A stretch of DNA of 64,000 nt, from NCBI GenBank assembly GCA_016930535.1, contig JAFGGN010000046.1, positions 186,001 to 250,000 on the forward strand. The letters run 5' to 3'. Below, piece after piece: positions 55,604-63,856 of this stretch. The notes under the pieces were generated by a model. The model had not been told where the DNA came from, made no database searches, and was given only the letters and a program-made list of their open reading frames with translations. Source of the DNA: a bacterium (GTDB lineage Bacteria > Zhuqueibacterota > QNDG01 > JAFGCO01). Made by a program: the position numbers and the translations under genes. Within the stretch, counting starts at the first letter, position 1; every line of letters begins with the position of its first letter.

Positions 55604-55635
55604 GATCGCCCCGGATTGTGAAATCCGGGGCGATC
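55604..55635. repeat. R1 palindrome, copy 3
   Basis: GATCGCCCCGGATT, TGTGA-type centre, AATCCGGGGCGATC: 14-base arms with perfect pairing. It lies 97 bases 3' of the TlpA-like lipoprotein and 83 bases 5' of the GH2 gene. Confidence 0.85.
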
Positions 55636-55731
55636 CGGAGTGCATTGTAAGATGTAACTTTTTAATAAATGAAATTTAAAAACGACAGCAATGATCCGGA
55701 ATTTTATACGCTCCTTTTCACTGAAGAATAT

Positions 55732-57462
55732 CTATTCCCTTTCCCTGTATTCTTTCATCTTTGCCCGTACCTGTTCGACAACCGATTCTCCTCTCAGATT
55801 CTTACCCGCAATATTGCCATCCGGACCAATTAAAAGAGTGGTCGGATAACCATTGATCCCATATGCATCCAGAATGTCTTTGGTAGCCAGGGCATTAGGG
55901 TAAGTAATTTCCTGATCGGCAATATATTGAACGAGCTTTGTAGAATCATCATTGGCCAATCCGATCATAACAAGAGAATCACGGGCAATTACGGCATATA
56001 GTTTCTTGAAATTCGGCACCTCCCCCCGGCACGGTCCACACCAGGATCCCCAGAAATCTATAAGAACAAACCTGCCTCTGTGGTCAGATAATTTGAATGG
56101 ATTTCCCTTGAGAGTAACAATAGAAAATTCCGGAGCCGGATTCCCAGGTTGTACAGCCAATCCCTGCAGATAGCGATCCACATTGCCATCTTTGACAAAA
56201 CGATGCTCCGGGAAATCCGTCTTCAATTTGATCAAATACTCACGAGCTTCATCTGTCTTGCCCGACCGGGCATAATCTGAACCTGCCGACATGCAGATAT
56301 TCACAATAACCCGATCGTTACTTTTATTTATGAAGCTCCTCAGTTCATTATCAAAATAATTTGAGGGTAAATTCAATCGTTCCGCCACCTGAGGATATTC
56401 GTCCAAGTAATGTTGGAATTCGATAAAAGCCTGTGAGAATTCTCCATCGAGCAATATGCTTTCCGGATCAAGTTTTTCTGCCAAATTCAAATAGTGCTTA
56501 TAATAATCAATATTTATATCGGACCTGTAGAATGCATCATATTCATTCTCACCGGCTTTTGCCCTGCGCAAAGCAGACAGTTGCACATCTCGCGGATGCA
56601 AATATCTGAGATATCCAAAACGTTTTTCAAGAATCATTTGATCAAATTCAGGATATACCCTTTCAAGTGAATCCAGGGTCGCATTAAAGGCTTTCCATAA
56701 GTCAAGTTTTTCCTTATCTGAAAAGGTACTCATTTTCCGTAGTACAGGGATCAATCCTTCATTCGTGAATGCACTTAATTCATCCCTCAATGTATTAAAC
56801 CGAATGGATGTTTTTCCCCCCTGTATCTCAGCGGTTGCTTTCTTTGATTCTGCTGCATAAAGAGATGGATCGAGCACGACCGGTCCACCTTTGTAGATAT
56901 TGTTAAAGGTCGCCCACTCTTTAATCAGCTCAAGATCATTATTCGACAGATCCCAAAATCCTTCATTTCCGGCAAAAAATTTATATGGTTTGTTCAAAGG
57001 CATCAGGGTTGTATCGGGAAGAATCCATTTTTCTCCCAGCTTTACCATGGGGCTCCCCTGACCAGTCCAATTATTGATTGCACCTACAACAAAATAACCG
57101 TCGTATTCCGGCCTTATACCGAAATGAGGCAAGGTGATATCAAAATGGATGTGTTCTTCCGGTTCAAAAATAAGGACATTGGTCTGATATTTCTCAAATG
57201 GATACGCCCAGACAACCAGGCCATATCTTCCGGGTTTGACTTTCATTTCAAATTCATAATTATCAAGTTCCAGAAATTTTATCGGTTCTCCGAGCTGTAT
57301 CGGATTGTCATAGACTTCCGGGTATAACCCGACATATATTTTTTCAGCGGGTTCATGACCTTCAAATTTGACTGTTCCGGACAGACTTGCGGTTTCCGGC
57401 CCCTGACTGCATCCGATCAGAAAACATGCCGATACTATCGCGATAATAAGAATCTGTTTCAT
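55732..57462 (-). CDS. TlpA/ResA-like thioredoxin lipoprotein with N-terminal domains
   Basis: 576 residues. Lipobox FLIGC (Cys18). A small beta-domain (about 25-110) is followed by FVVGAINNWTGQG to YKFFAGNEGF, which resembles an AMPK/CBM48-like glycogen-binding E-set. A helical region (about 200-420) of the kind seen in Bacteroidetes TlpA proteins leads to a thioredoxin fold: FKLSDHRGRFVLIDFWGSWCGPCRGEVPNFKKL and a cis-Pro in GYPTTLLIGPDG. WCGPC gives redox activity in the periplasm, likely for disulfide repair or cytochrome maturation. Confidence 0.85.
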   Translation of the reverse strand: MKQILIIAIVSACFLIGCSQGPETASLSGTVKFEGHEPAEKIYVGLYPEVYDNPIQLGEPIKFLELDNYEFEMKVKPGRYGLVVWAYPFEKYQTNVLIFEPEEHIHFDITLPHFGIRPEYDGYFVVGAINNWTGQGSPMVKLGEKWILPDTTLMPLNKPYKFFAGNEGFWDLSNNDLELIKEWATFNNIYKGGPVVLDPSLYAAESKKATAEIQGGKTSIRFNTLRDELSAFTNEGLIPVLRKMSTFSDKEKLDLWKAFNATLDSLERVYPEFDQMILEKRFGYLRYLHPRDVQLSALRRAKAGENEYDAFYRSDINIDYYKHYLNLAEKLDPESILLDGEFSQAFIEFQHYLDEYPQVAERLNLPSNYFDNELRSFINKSNDRVIVNICMSAGSDYARSGKTDEAREYLIKLKTDFPEHRFVKDGNVDRYLQGLAVQPGNPAPEFSIVTLKGNPFKLSDHRGRFVLIDFWGSWCGPCRGEVPNFKKLYAVIARDSLVMIGLANDDSTKLVQYIADQEITYPNALATKDILDAYGINGYPTTLLIGPDGNIAGKNLRGESVVEQVRAKMKEYRERE

Positions 57463-57495
57463 GGTTTTTCCTCCATGGTAATATAATTAAATGTG

Positions 57496-57525
57496 ACCGC
57501 CCTGGATTGTGAAATCCGGGGCTAT
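57496..57525. repeat. R1 palindrome, copy 4
   Basis: ACCGCCCTGGATTGTGAAATCC then GGGGCTAT in sequence order, one transition away from copy 3 in each arm. It lies 12 bases 3' of the T9SS gene 57538-58389. Confidence 0.75.
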
Positions 57526-57537
57526 CGGGTAAACAAC

Positions 57538-58389
57538 CTACTTTATCAGCAACATTTTTCTGACCTTTAAAAAATTATTTGATATTAGCCTGTATGTATA
57601 AATACCGCTGCTCAAGCTCTCGCCATCGAAACGTACTTCATATTGATCCGCTTGCTGATATTCATCAATCAAAACAGCAATCTTTCTTCCCTGAATATCA
57701 TATAATGACAGTTCTACGGCACCCGGTTCTTTTAATTCATATTTGATCGTTGTAACCGTATTGAATGGATTGGGGTAATTCTGATACAACTTGAATTCAT
57801 GAGGTGTTTTGGGCAAATCATTTAAATCAGATTTTATACCATATTCGACACCATTTATTTTTGCATAAATGAGTTCATTTCTATAAGAAATTTCCAAGGA
57901 GTTCCCTGCATTATAATAACTCATCACCTCTCCCAAGTTCTCGGCATATTCCCAACCTCGAGTGATCTCAGTAGTTGTACAAACATAATCAACAAATCTT
58001 GTTTTAACATCAATACCGAGAATATTTTTAATAGGATCGTCAACGAGCTCATAACATTCAGTTATTTTATCACCCTTTTTCGCCAACAGACTGTCAACTC
58101 TATACTCCCAGTTCGACCAGTAGGAATACATATTTGCATTTGATGAATCGACTCTGGTACAACTTCCATTATTTAAAATAAAATATTTCTTTTGGTTCGG
58201 CATGATGGTGTCGCCAATAATTTCTTTATTGGTAATCCAGGTACTGTCTCCGATTATCCCAAAGCTTATTGCTTGATATTGCCAGTAATCACCGATATGC
58301 ATTGGATAAAATTTTAATGCCTCCTCTATCGTTAAATCCTGACAATTTATACTTACAGACAGTATAAACAGCAGATGTATTGATTTCAT
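57538..58389 (-). CDS. Secreted protein with T9SS sorting domain
   Basis: 283 residues. Signal peptide MKSIHLLFILSVSINCQ. The cargo part (about 20-200) begins FYPMHIGDYWQYQ, a short motif common in secreted FCB lipoprotein-like proteins, but otherwise unknown. The type A sorting domain is FKLYQNYPNPFNTVTTIKYE, LSLYDIQGRKIAVLID, QADQYEVRFDGESLSSGIYT and a basic end, KMLLIK. Expected surface attachment by T9SS. In this AT-rich stretch the gene differs in base composition from the housekeeping block. Confidence 0.85.
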   Translation of the reverse strand: MKSIHLLFILSVSINCQDLTIEEALKFYPMHIGDYWQYQAISFGIIGDSTWITNKEIIGDTIMPNQKKYFILNNGSCTRVDSSNANMYSYWSNWEYRVDSLLAKKGDKITECYELVDDPIKNILGIDVKTRFVDYVCTTTEITRGWEYAENLGEVMSYYNAGNSLEISYRNELIYAKINGVEYGIKSDLNDLPKTPHEFKLYQNYPNPFNTVTTIKYELKEPGAVELSLYDIQGRKIAVLIDEYQQADQYEVRFDGESLSSGIYTYRLISNNFLKVRKMLLIK

Positions 58390-58410
58390 TACAGCCCTCC
58401 TGCAAACCGT

Positions 58411-58442
58411 AATCGCTCCGGATTATGAAACCCGGGGCGATC
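58411..58442. repeat. R1 palindrome, copy 5
   Basis: AATCGCTCCGGATTATGAAA then CCCGGGGCGATC. It begins 7 bases 3' of the 58450-58995 reading frame on the minus strand and ends 22 bases before the next ATG. Confidence 0.75.
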
Positions 58443-58449
58443 CGTATTA

Positions 58450-58995
58450 TTACTCCCTGTAAAATTGCACGTCCTTAAAAGACTTCACAAATGTTTCAAG
58501 ATTCAGACAGTCTTCTTTTTTCAATTTCTTCATCAGCTTAAATTCAAGATGCAGCGTGTCTGTCTGAAAGCTGGCGCTTTTTCTGCCGATCCGGATCACT
58601 TTAAAAGAATCGTTTGGTACGCAAAAATTAATGGTTTCTTCGGAGAAAATTTCATTCACATTTTTTGCCAGCACAAGTTCCCGGTTCTTCCGCAGCTGAG
58701 ACATCGTGATCCCGCGGTCAATAAAAAGAACAATGAGATTGACGACCGGAATGATGGTAAGGGGCAAAGTGAGAAATTCAAATGTCGTGTATCCCCATCC
58801 GGGATCGTAGACATGTATAAAGGCGATGTTCTTCTCCGTCAGATTTATTTCCCAGCCGCCACCGGTACTTCGAGCCGCAAAAGGAATGCTGTGCTGTGTA
58901 TTCCCTGGCAGTTGCATTTTATCCGCAGCCGCTTCAGTGGATTCCCTGTCCGTCTCATACTCGTAAACCACTCCCTTCGTCCACCAGTAATCCAA
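58450..58995 (-). CDS. C-terminal part of TAG-interrupted winged-helix membrane protein
   Basis: This frame has no ATG or credible ribosome site; TTG 58995 is the first usable start after the upstream stop. It lies in the same frame as the 59029-59256 gene and is separated from it by one TAG at 59029-59031. The first residues after the stop (TGLKEKRVSKLLDYWWTKG) complete a helix-turn-helix started in the upstream frame. Later: a hydrophobic segment (FEFLTLPLTIIPVVNLIVLFI) and a Lys-rich soluble end. Most simply the distal half of one gene of about 268 codons. Confidence 0.5.
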   Translation of the reverse strand: MDYWWTKGVVYEYETDRESTEAAADKMQLPGNTQHSIPFAARSTGGGWEINLTEKNIAFIHVYDPGWGYTTFEFLTLPLTIIPVVNLIVLFIDRGITMSQLRKNRELVLAKNVNEIFSEETINFCVPNDSFKVIRIGRKSASFQTDTLHLEFKLMKKLKKEDCLNLETFVKSFKDVQFYRE

Positions 58996-59028
58996 CAGCT
59001 TCGATACTCTTTTTTCTTTCAGCCCGGT

Positions 59029-59256
59029 CTATTCACAAAGCTTTTTCACAACGATCTTTTTCGAAGAAAGAATCATTTTTATCGCACGATTCAACACGGC
59101 GGCTCTGTCCTTCAAGTACTTCGTACCTGAAATCAACAGCAAAATGCCCAATACCAGGAACAGCACCGCACCAGGAACAGTATCCGCCGATCCGGATGCC
59201 GCCAAAACGATAATCCCAATGATAATAAAAACGGTCCCGAAGAATGATCTCACCAT
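59029..59256 (-). CDS. N-terminal part of TAG-interrupted winged-helix membrane protein
   Basis: 75 residues from ATG 59256, behind a strong GGAAGGAGG site. Two membrane segments (FFGTVFIIIGIIVLAAS and VPGAVLFLVLGILLLISG), then AVLNRAIKMILSSKKIVVKKLCE, which reads like the first helices of a winged-helix unit and stops at TAG. Reading through, the sequence continues with TGLKEKRVSKLLDYW, so the stop falls at the Gln position of a standard helix-turn-helix (LCEQTGL). One CAG to TAG change would explain the split. Confidence 0.65.
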   Translation of the reverse strand: MVRSFFGTVFIIIGIIVLAASGSADTVPGAVLFLVLGILLLISGTKYLKDRAAVLNRAIKMILSSKKIVVKKLCE

Positions 59257-59396
59257 TTTCTGATCCTCCTTCCTGTTTTTTATCCCGCATCACCGTGCAT
59301 CCCGGCTATACGTGCCAACGGGATAGTGGCCCTATTGAAAATATTTATTTCAAAAAAAGGATTCGACTTGCTCCGCTTTTATTCTGTAATTGTAAA

Positions 59397-60459
59397 TTAT
59401 TTTATATCCTTATACTGGAAAACGTTATAGCGTAATGATTCTCCTTTAATTTTCAACACAACCACTCCGTGAGGTAGAACTTCTATTGAAATCTTCTCAT
59501 TATATGATATCCCATAAATTTCTTTAGACCACAAATCTTTCATTGTATATCCTTTTGATGAATTTATTCCGATGGCTTTTAATCCGAAGGCTATTGTGGC
59601 ACGCTCCTCCGTTCTGTTCAGCATCGCTGCGGCTACCTCGCCGCTCATGGTCGAAACCAAAGGTTTTGCCCATACTTCCAGTTCACCGCTGTCCACCAGT
59701 CTTCTAGCCTGGTATACAAACGGACTTTGATTTAAAGCGATTATTTCTTCATTTGTGATAATTTCAAGTGTCTGTTCTGACATTTCTGTCAGGTCATTGC
59801 CCAGAAGCAATGGAGAGTGCATCATGCACCACATCGTAAAATGCGTTTTATCTCCCTCATAAGTCATGCCTCTTCCTACCTGAAGCATATCCATGTCGTT
59901 ATAATGTCCGTACGATGCGTATATCCATAAATCCGCATTCAGATCATTTGATAAACAACCGCAAATCCTGCTCATCATGGCCGAAAAGTACCATGCCCAC
60001 ACCAATCGTATCCTTGTCCCAGTATGAGGCACATATATTTATACCGGCGTCTGAATAGATACCGGCTTTCAGCCCTTTTGAATGGATGTACTCAGCCATA
60101 TGCTTCATTCCACTCGGGAATCTCTCCCCATGGCTTATTATATTTCCGTCCGCATCTCTGCCGCCAAAATAACCGTCATCGATATTGATAAAACCATACC
60201 CGGCCTCAGTTAATCCCAACTCAACCATGGCATCTACCTGGGATTTAATGATTTCCTCATTTATATGTATTCTGTAATTATTCCAGCTCGCCCATCCCAT
60301 CACAGGCGTTCTTTTCAGCAATCCTTCATCATGTCCACCAAAATTATTGGATTCAATTCCGCATCTGATAACAAGCAGACCAAGAAAAAAGAAACCGATT
60401 TTAATCCTGCTTTGTTGTGTCATTTTATTGTCTGTTTTTTTATGCATCAGTGGCGGCAA
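59397..60459 (-). pseudogene. GH27 alpha-galactosidase, frameshifted with catalytic core deleted
   Basis: Two frames cover one gene. The 5' frame (59944-60459) has an export signal (FFFLGLLVIRCG), TPVMGWASWNNYRIHINEEI, YGFINIDDGYFGGRDADGN and KAGIYSDAGINICASYWDKD up to GHDEQDLRLFIK, then TGA. The 3' frame (open to 59397) resumes at YASYGHYNDMDMLQVGRGM, MWCMMHSPLLLGNDL, ELIALNQSP-like NEEIIALNQSPFVYQ and the C-terminal beta domain. In intact GH27 about 90 residues lie between these blocks, with the nucleophile Asp (KxDxC) and acid/base Asp; both are missing at the junction near 59945-59960. An inactive remnant. Confidence 0.88.
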
Positions 60460-60568
60460 CTCGACTGTCAGATTGCTGATCCGACAGCCGCATTGAGCAG
60501 ACTGTTCTTCCGTGCGCTACATTTTGTCGACGTTGACCAATGGATCACATATTTTTTATCCGATGCGT

Positions 60569-60600
60569 AATCGCCCCGGATTTTATAATCCGGGGCGATT
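60569..60600. repeat. R1 palindrome, copy 6 (near-perfect)
   Basis: AATCGCCCCGGATT, TTAT centre, AATCCGGGGCGATT: 14-base arms pair exactly. It lies 7 bases 3' of the CBM9 protein stop. No T-run follows in the minus direction. Confidence 0.9.
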
Positions 60601-60606
60601 GGGATT

Positions 60607-62982
60607 TTATTTCTGCAATATCAGTTTTCTCGTTTCGATTTTACCTCCTGCAGTCAGACGGGCCAGATAAATGCCGCTCGGGTTGCCCTTTCCGTTCCAT
60701 ATCACCGAATATTCACCCGGCCCCCTGACCTCGTTTACCAGCGTGGCGACCGTTCTGCCGAGCAGGTCATGGATGGTCAGTGTCACGAATGCCGTTTTAG
60801 GCATCTGGTATTGGATGGTTGTGGTTGGATTGAAGGGATTGGGATAGTTCTGACCCAGATGAAAACTTTGTACAACAACAGCATCCTGGTTGTCTTCCAC
60901 ATTCACGGTTAAACCCGCAAATTTGACCGTACCGCGAATACTTGGATTGCTCCAGGCCATATCGTCATCCGACCACCAACGGGACCACAAATCCCGGCCC
61001 CCGCCGTCATTGTCATTCAATGACACTTCAAGACCCATCAAATCATCGACAGACGGCATTATGCCGGGATTAACTCCCAGATTCATCTGCATCTCCATGG
61101 TCCAGCCCGATGCTGTCTGTGTGAATGCCACATCACCCGTCGGGGTAGTGGTATAGACCGGATCGTACTCGGCGTCACTCGAGTTGGTCGTTGTGCTCTT
61201 GTCATTGTTGCCGTCTATAAAAATCTGAAAGCCGTCATTCATCCAGAAATCGCCATGGCTCGTATCGATGATATCGTCAAACACATCCGCATACAAATAA
61301 AGCATGCTGCCCTGCCACATCATTTTCCAGTTGAACCGGCAGTCGTTCCACTCATTAATATTGTTCATATCAAAAGGAGGACTCAAAGGAGCGCCCCCGT
61401 TTTGCATCACAAAAGAATTGTCACTGAACCAGGGAATGTCATCCCAGACCGCATCATCATCCACACCGTCTATAAGCGGAGCACCCGGAGCCTGAAGGAT
61501 GTACATGGGACTGGCAGCCACATAGTTCGTGGTAACAACTGTTCCAAACAGGCTCGCATCATGCCAGGAATCGTTGCTCGCAGCCCACCATTTCAGCTGA
61601 TGATCTCTGACACCCGTATCATCGTCGTTGAACTGAATGTCAAATCCGAACGTGTGACCCGGAACGAGGCCGAACGTCATATCCTGTGCGGGAATCCGGA
61701 TTTCACAATTATAACCATGGTCCGTATCTTTGTACCGGCAGACCGCATTGGGTGCTCCCCCGGTATTTTCAGTTGTCTGACCATAGATGAACCGAAATTG
61801 TCTGTCATTGCCGTCATACCCAGTGGCCATGTCGTTCTTGCTGTTGTCCCCGTCAAAATATAGCTCGAATGAATCTTTTTCCCAGGCGTTGGCATTTGAC
61901 GTATTGATGATATCGTCCTGTGCCTGAATGAAAACATAGTAATTGTTTTCATCGTACATCATCTTGAAGCTGGAAAAGGTATCCAGCCAGTTGTCGGTCA
62001 GTACATCATCATCGAGACTGGATTTCTCCATGGGCACCGTACAGGAACTGTACCAGATGGGATCCATGTTTCCGTCGATCACAGGCGCCATTTTAGCCAT
62101 GGGGACTTCCAGAACCACGGCCTCGCAGGTTGTGGTAAAACTGTATGACTCCGAATATGAACTTCTGCCCGCGTCATTTTTTGCCCTGAGCTTCCACATG
62201 TAAGTTGTACAGGGCGCCAACGGTCCCAGATCAAAAGAGGTTCCTGTCACGTCGTCTTCGAAAACAGATTGACCGGATTCAGTCGTTACATTCAATCGGT
62301 AGAGTGTGGGTACGGGACCGGCTGAAGCCTGCCATGTGAGTGTAGGATCCAGCGGCACATCTGTTTGTCCGTTCGCCGGCGCAAGGAGAACAGGGGGATT
62401 CGGGGCCTGTGCAAATGACAGAAATTCCAGTTCAAAGATGTCGTTTTCCGCGTATTTGGTTTCGACAATCACCATTTTGATTCCGACATTCGTGTCTGTA
62501 TGCTCGACATTACCGCCTCCATCCTTAAAAAACAGCGCATTGTTCGGATCCGTATTCTTGAAAAAGGAGACGCGCAGATATGCATTGGGATGAACAGGCA
62601 TCCCGTCCGTTCCCACCCTGACACGGACATATTGCTGCAATTCGTCAAATGTAATGACGATTCTGCCCATCGGATCCACAGTGAACGGACTGGAAATATA
62701 CGGCGTGAAGTACATCATATAGTTATTGATGCCGCCGGAGGGGAAATTCACGATTTCCATCTGGCCAAAGGCGACAAAGTAATTCAATCCCAATTCCGTG
62801 TCAAACATGGTGTTCGGTCCAAGACGGGTGAGCTTAACGCCCGCGACATCAATGTATCGCTGCTCGTCAAAGGTAATGATATGCGCGTTCAGCTGTCCGG
62901 TTCCCAGAAGCATTAATAAACTCAGTGCCGTTAAGCGAAGAAGCCGGTTCCTAATCTTGCTATGGGTGCAATGGATGAACAT
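60607..62982 (-). CDS. Surface protein with FN3, two CBM9-like domains and T9SS sorting domain
   Basis: 791 residues. Signal peptide (LTALSLLMLLGTGQLNAH); a first domain (about 35-190) of unknown type; a fibronectin-type III domain (about 192-290: PNPPVLLAPANGQTDVPLDPTLTWQ). Two CBM9/DOMON-like domains follow (about 295-480 and 495-690), each with VIDGNMDPIW or LIDGVDDDAVW, then WEKDSFELYFDGDN or WMNDGFQIFIDGNN. The sorting domain contains HLGQNYPNPFNPTTTIQYQMP and ends IETRKLILQK. CBM9 binds chain ends of glucans or xylan, so it probably captures glycans at the cell surface. Neighbour of the broken GH27. Confidence 0.92.
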   Translation of the reverse strand: MFIHCTHSKIRNRLLRLTALSLLMLLGTGQLNAHIITFDEQRYIDVAGVKLTRLGPNTMFDTELGLNYFVAFGQMEIVNFPSGGINNYMMYFTPYISSPFTVDPMGRIVITFDELQQYVRVRVGTDGMPVHPNAYLRVSFFKNTDPNNALFFKDGGGNVEHTDTNVGIKMVIVETKYAENDIFELEFLSFAQAPNPPVLLAPANGQTDVPLDPTLTWQASAGPVPTLYRLNVTTESGQSVFEDDVTGTSFDLGPLAPCTTYMWKLRAKNDAGRSSYSESYSFTTTCEAVVLEVPMAKMAPVIDGNMDPIWYSSCTVPMEKSSLDDDVLTDNWLDTFSSFKMMYDENNYYVFIQAQDDIINTSNANAWEKDSFELYFDGDNSKNDMATGYDGNDRQFRFIYGQTTENTGGAPNAVCRYKDTDHGYNCEIRIPAQDMTFGLVPGHTFGFDIQFNDDDTGVRDHQLKWWAASNDSWHDASLFGTVVTTNYVAASPMYILQAPGAPLIDGVDDDAVWDDIPWFSDNSFVMQNGGAPLSPPFDMNNINEWNDCRFNWKMMWQGSMLYLYADVFDDIIDTSHGDFWMNDGFQIFIDGNNDKSTTTNSSDAEYDPVYTTTPTGDVAFTQTASGWTMEMQMNLGVNPGIMPSVDDLMGLEVSLNDNDGGGRDLWSRWWSDDDMAWSNPSIRGTVKFAGLTVNVEDNQDAVVVQSFHLGQNYPNPFNPTTTIQYQMPKTAFVTLTIHDLLGRTVATLVNEVRGPGEYSVIWNGKGNPSGIYLARLTAGGKIETRKLILQK

Positions 62983-63151
62983 GTTGACCTCCCCTTTTTA
63001 TTTTCCCGGTAGTTTGAATTGTACCGCCGGGTACTTCGGTCAGTCAAAATCAATCTCGCAGTTGTGCGGCCTTGGTCCTCGGCATCTCCCGGGTTAAATT
63101 ATACCCGCCAGGTTTTTAGGAGGGCCCAGGCCTCATGGTATTATTCTGTTT

Positions 63152-63856
63152 TTACTCATACTTTTCATACACACCCCCGAAGTATAAAATAGAGGAGAAT
63201 AAAATAAATAATTGCCACACCAAATAAAATGTATGTGAATCCTGAAGTCGGTTTTTAATGATAAAATCGTCTGTATTTATTGATATATTTGTATTCTTCT
63301 GGAATACCAGTCGATCTCTCAAATCTTTGCCGACCAATTCGGTCTGCAATGGATTTTTTGGGTTCACATACAGCAGACAGTACCCTTCACGATTAATTCT
63401 TCTTGCCAGGAAATACCTGATGCTCGATTCCGAGGAAAAACTGCGCCAGTACACTTCGGGTGTCACCCTGTATTTCTGACCGTTCATCCTGAACTCGCAC
63501 ACCAGCCGAAATGACCATGAGCTTTTATAGCCTGCAGAACTGCGATAGCCTTTTATCTCTCTGTCCACACAAACGGCCTTGACGAGTTTCCATGATTTAT
63601 ATTTGTTACGCTCCTTATATATAATTCCCGCAATCATGACAAGAAAGCCGAACAGTGCAATCCCGATAAAAAACATGTTGCGCATTGCCAGATAAATTAC
63701 AATGCCGGTCAAAAACAGCAAAGCACCGGTCAATGCATACCCGTTGGTTTCATATCTTAAAGCCTTTGACTGATCGTCGTAAGGAATAACCTGAATCCTC
63801 CATCCCAGATTCATTGCATCACCTTGAAGCCTTTGCAATTTTCTGGAAATATTCAA
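63152..63856 (-). CDS. DUF3592-like membrane protein
   Basis: 234 residues. Two adjacent hydrophobic segments (ALTGALLFLTGIVIYLAM and MFFIGIALFGFLVMIAGIIY) and one near the C-terminus (FYLVWQLFILFSSILYFGGV) frame a beta-rich part. The pattern VCVDREIKGYRSSAGYKSSWSFRLVCEF and YLLYVNPKNPLQTELV-type end (YCLLYVNPKNPLQTEL) match DUF3592. Function of the family is unknown. The 144 bases after it to the window end hold no gene I can see. Confidence 0.7.
   Translation of the reverse strand: MNISRKLQRLQGDAMNLGWRIQVIPYDDQSKALRYETNGYALTGALLFLTGIVIYLAMRNMFFIGIALFGFLVMIAGIIYKERNKYKSWKLVKAVCVDREIKGYRSSAGYKSSWSFRLVCEFRMNGQKYRVTPEVYWRSFSSESSIRYFLARRINREGYCLLYVNPKNPLQTELVGKDLRDRLVFQKNTNISINTDDFIIKNRLQDSHTFYLVWQLFILFSSILYFGGVYEKYE

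Noticed and set aside
60569..60600. R1 palindromes as plain Rho-independent terminators
   Set aside because: None of the six copies is followed by a T-run on the minus strand, unlike the terminators at 17719 and 45936.
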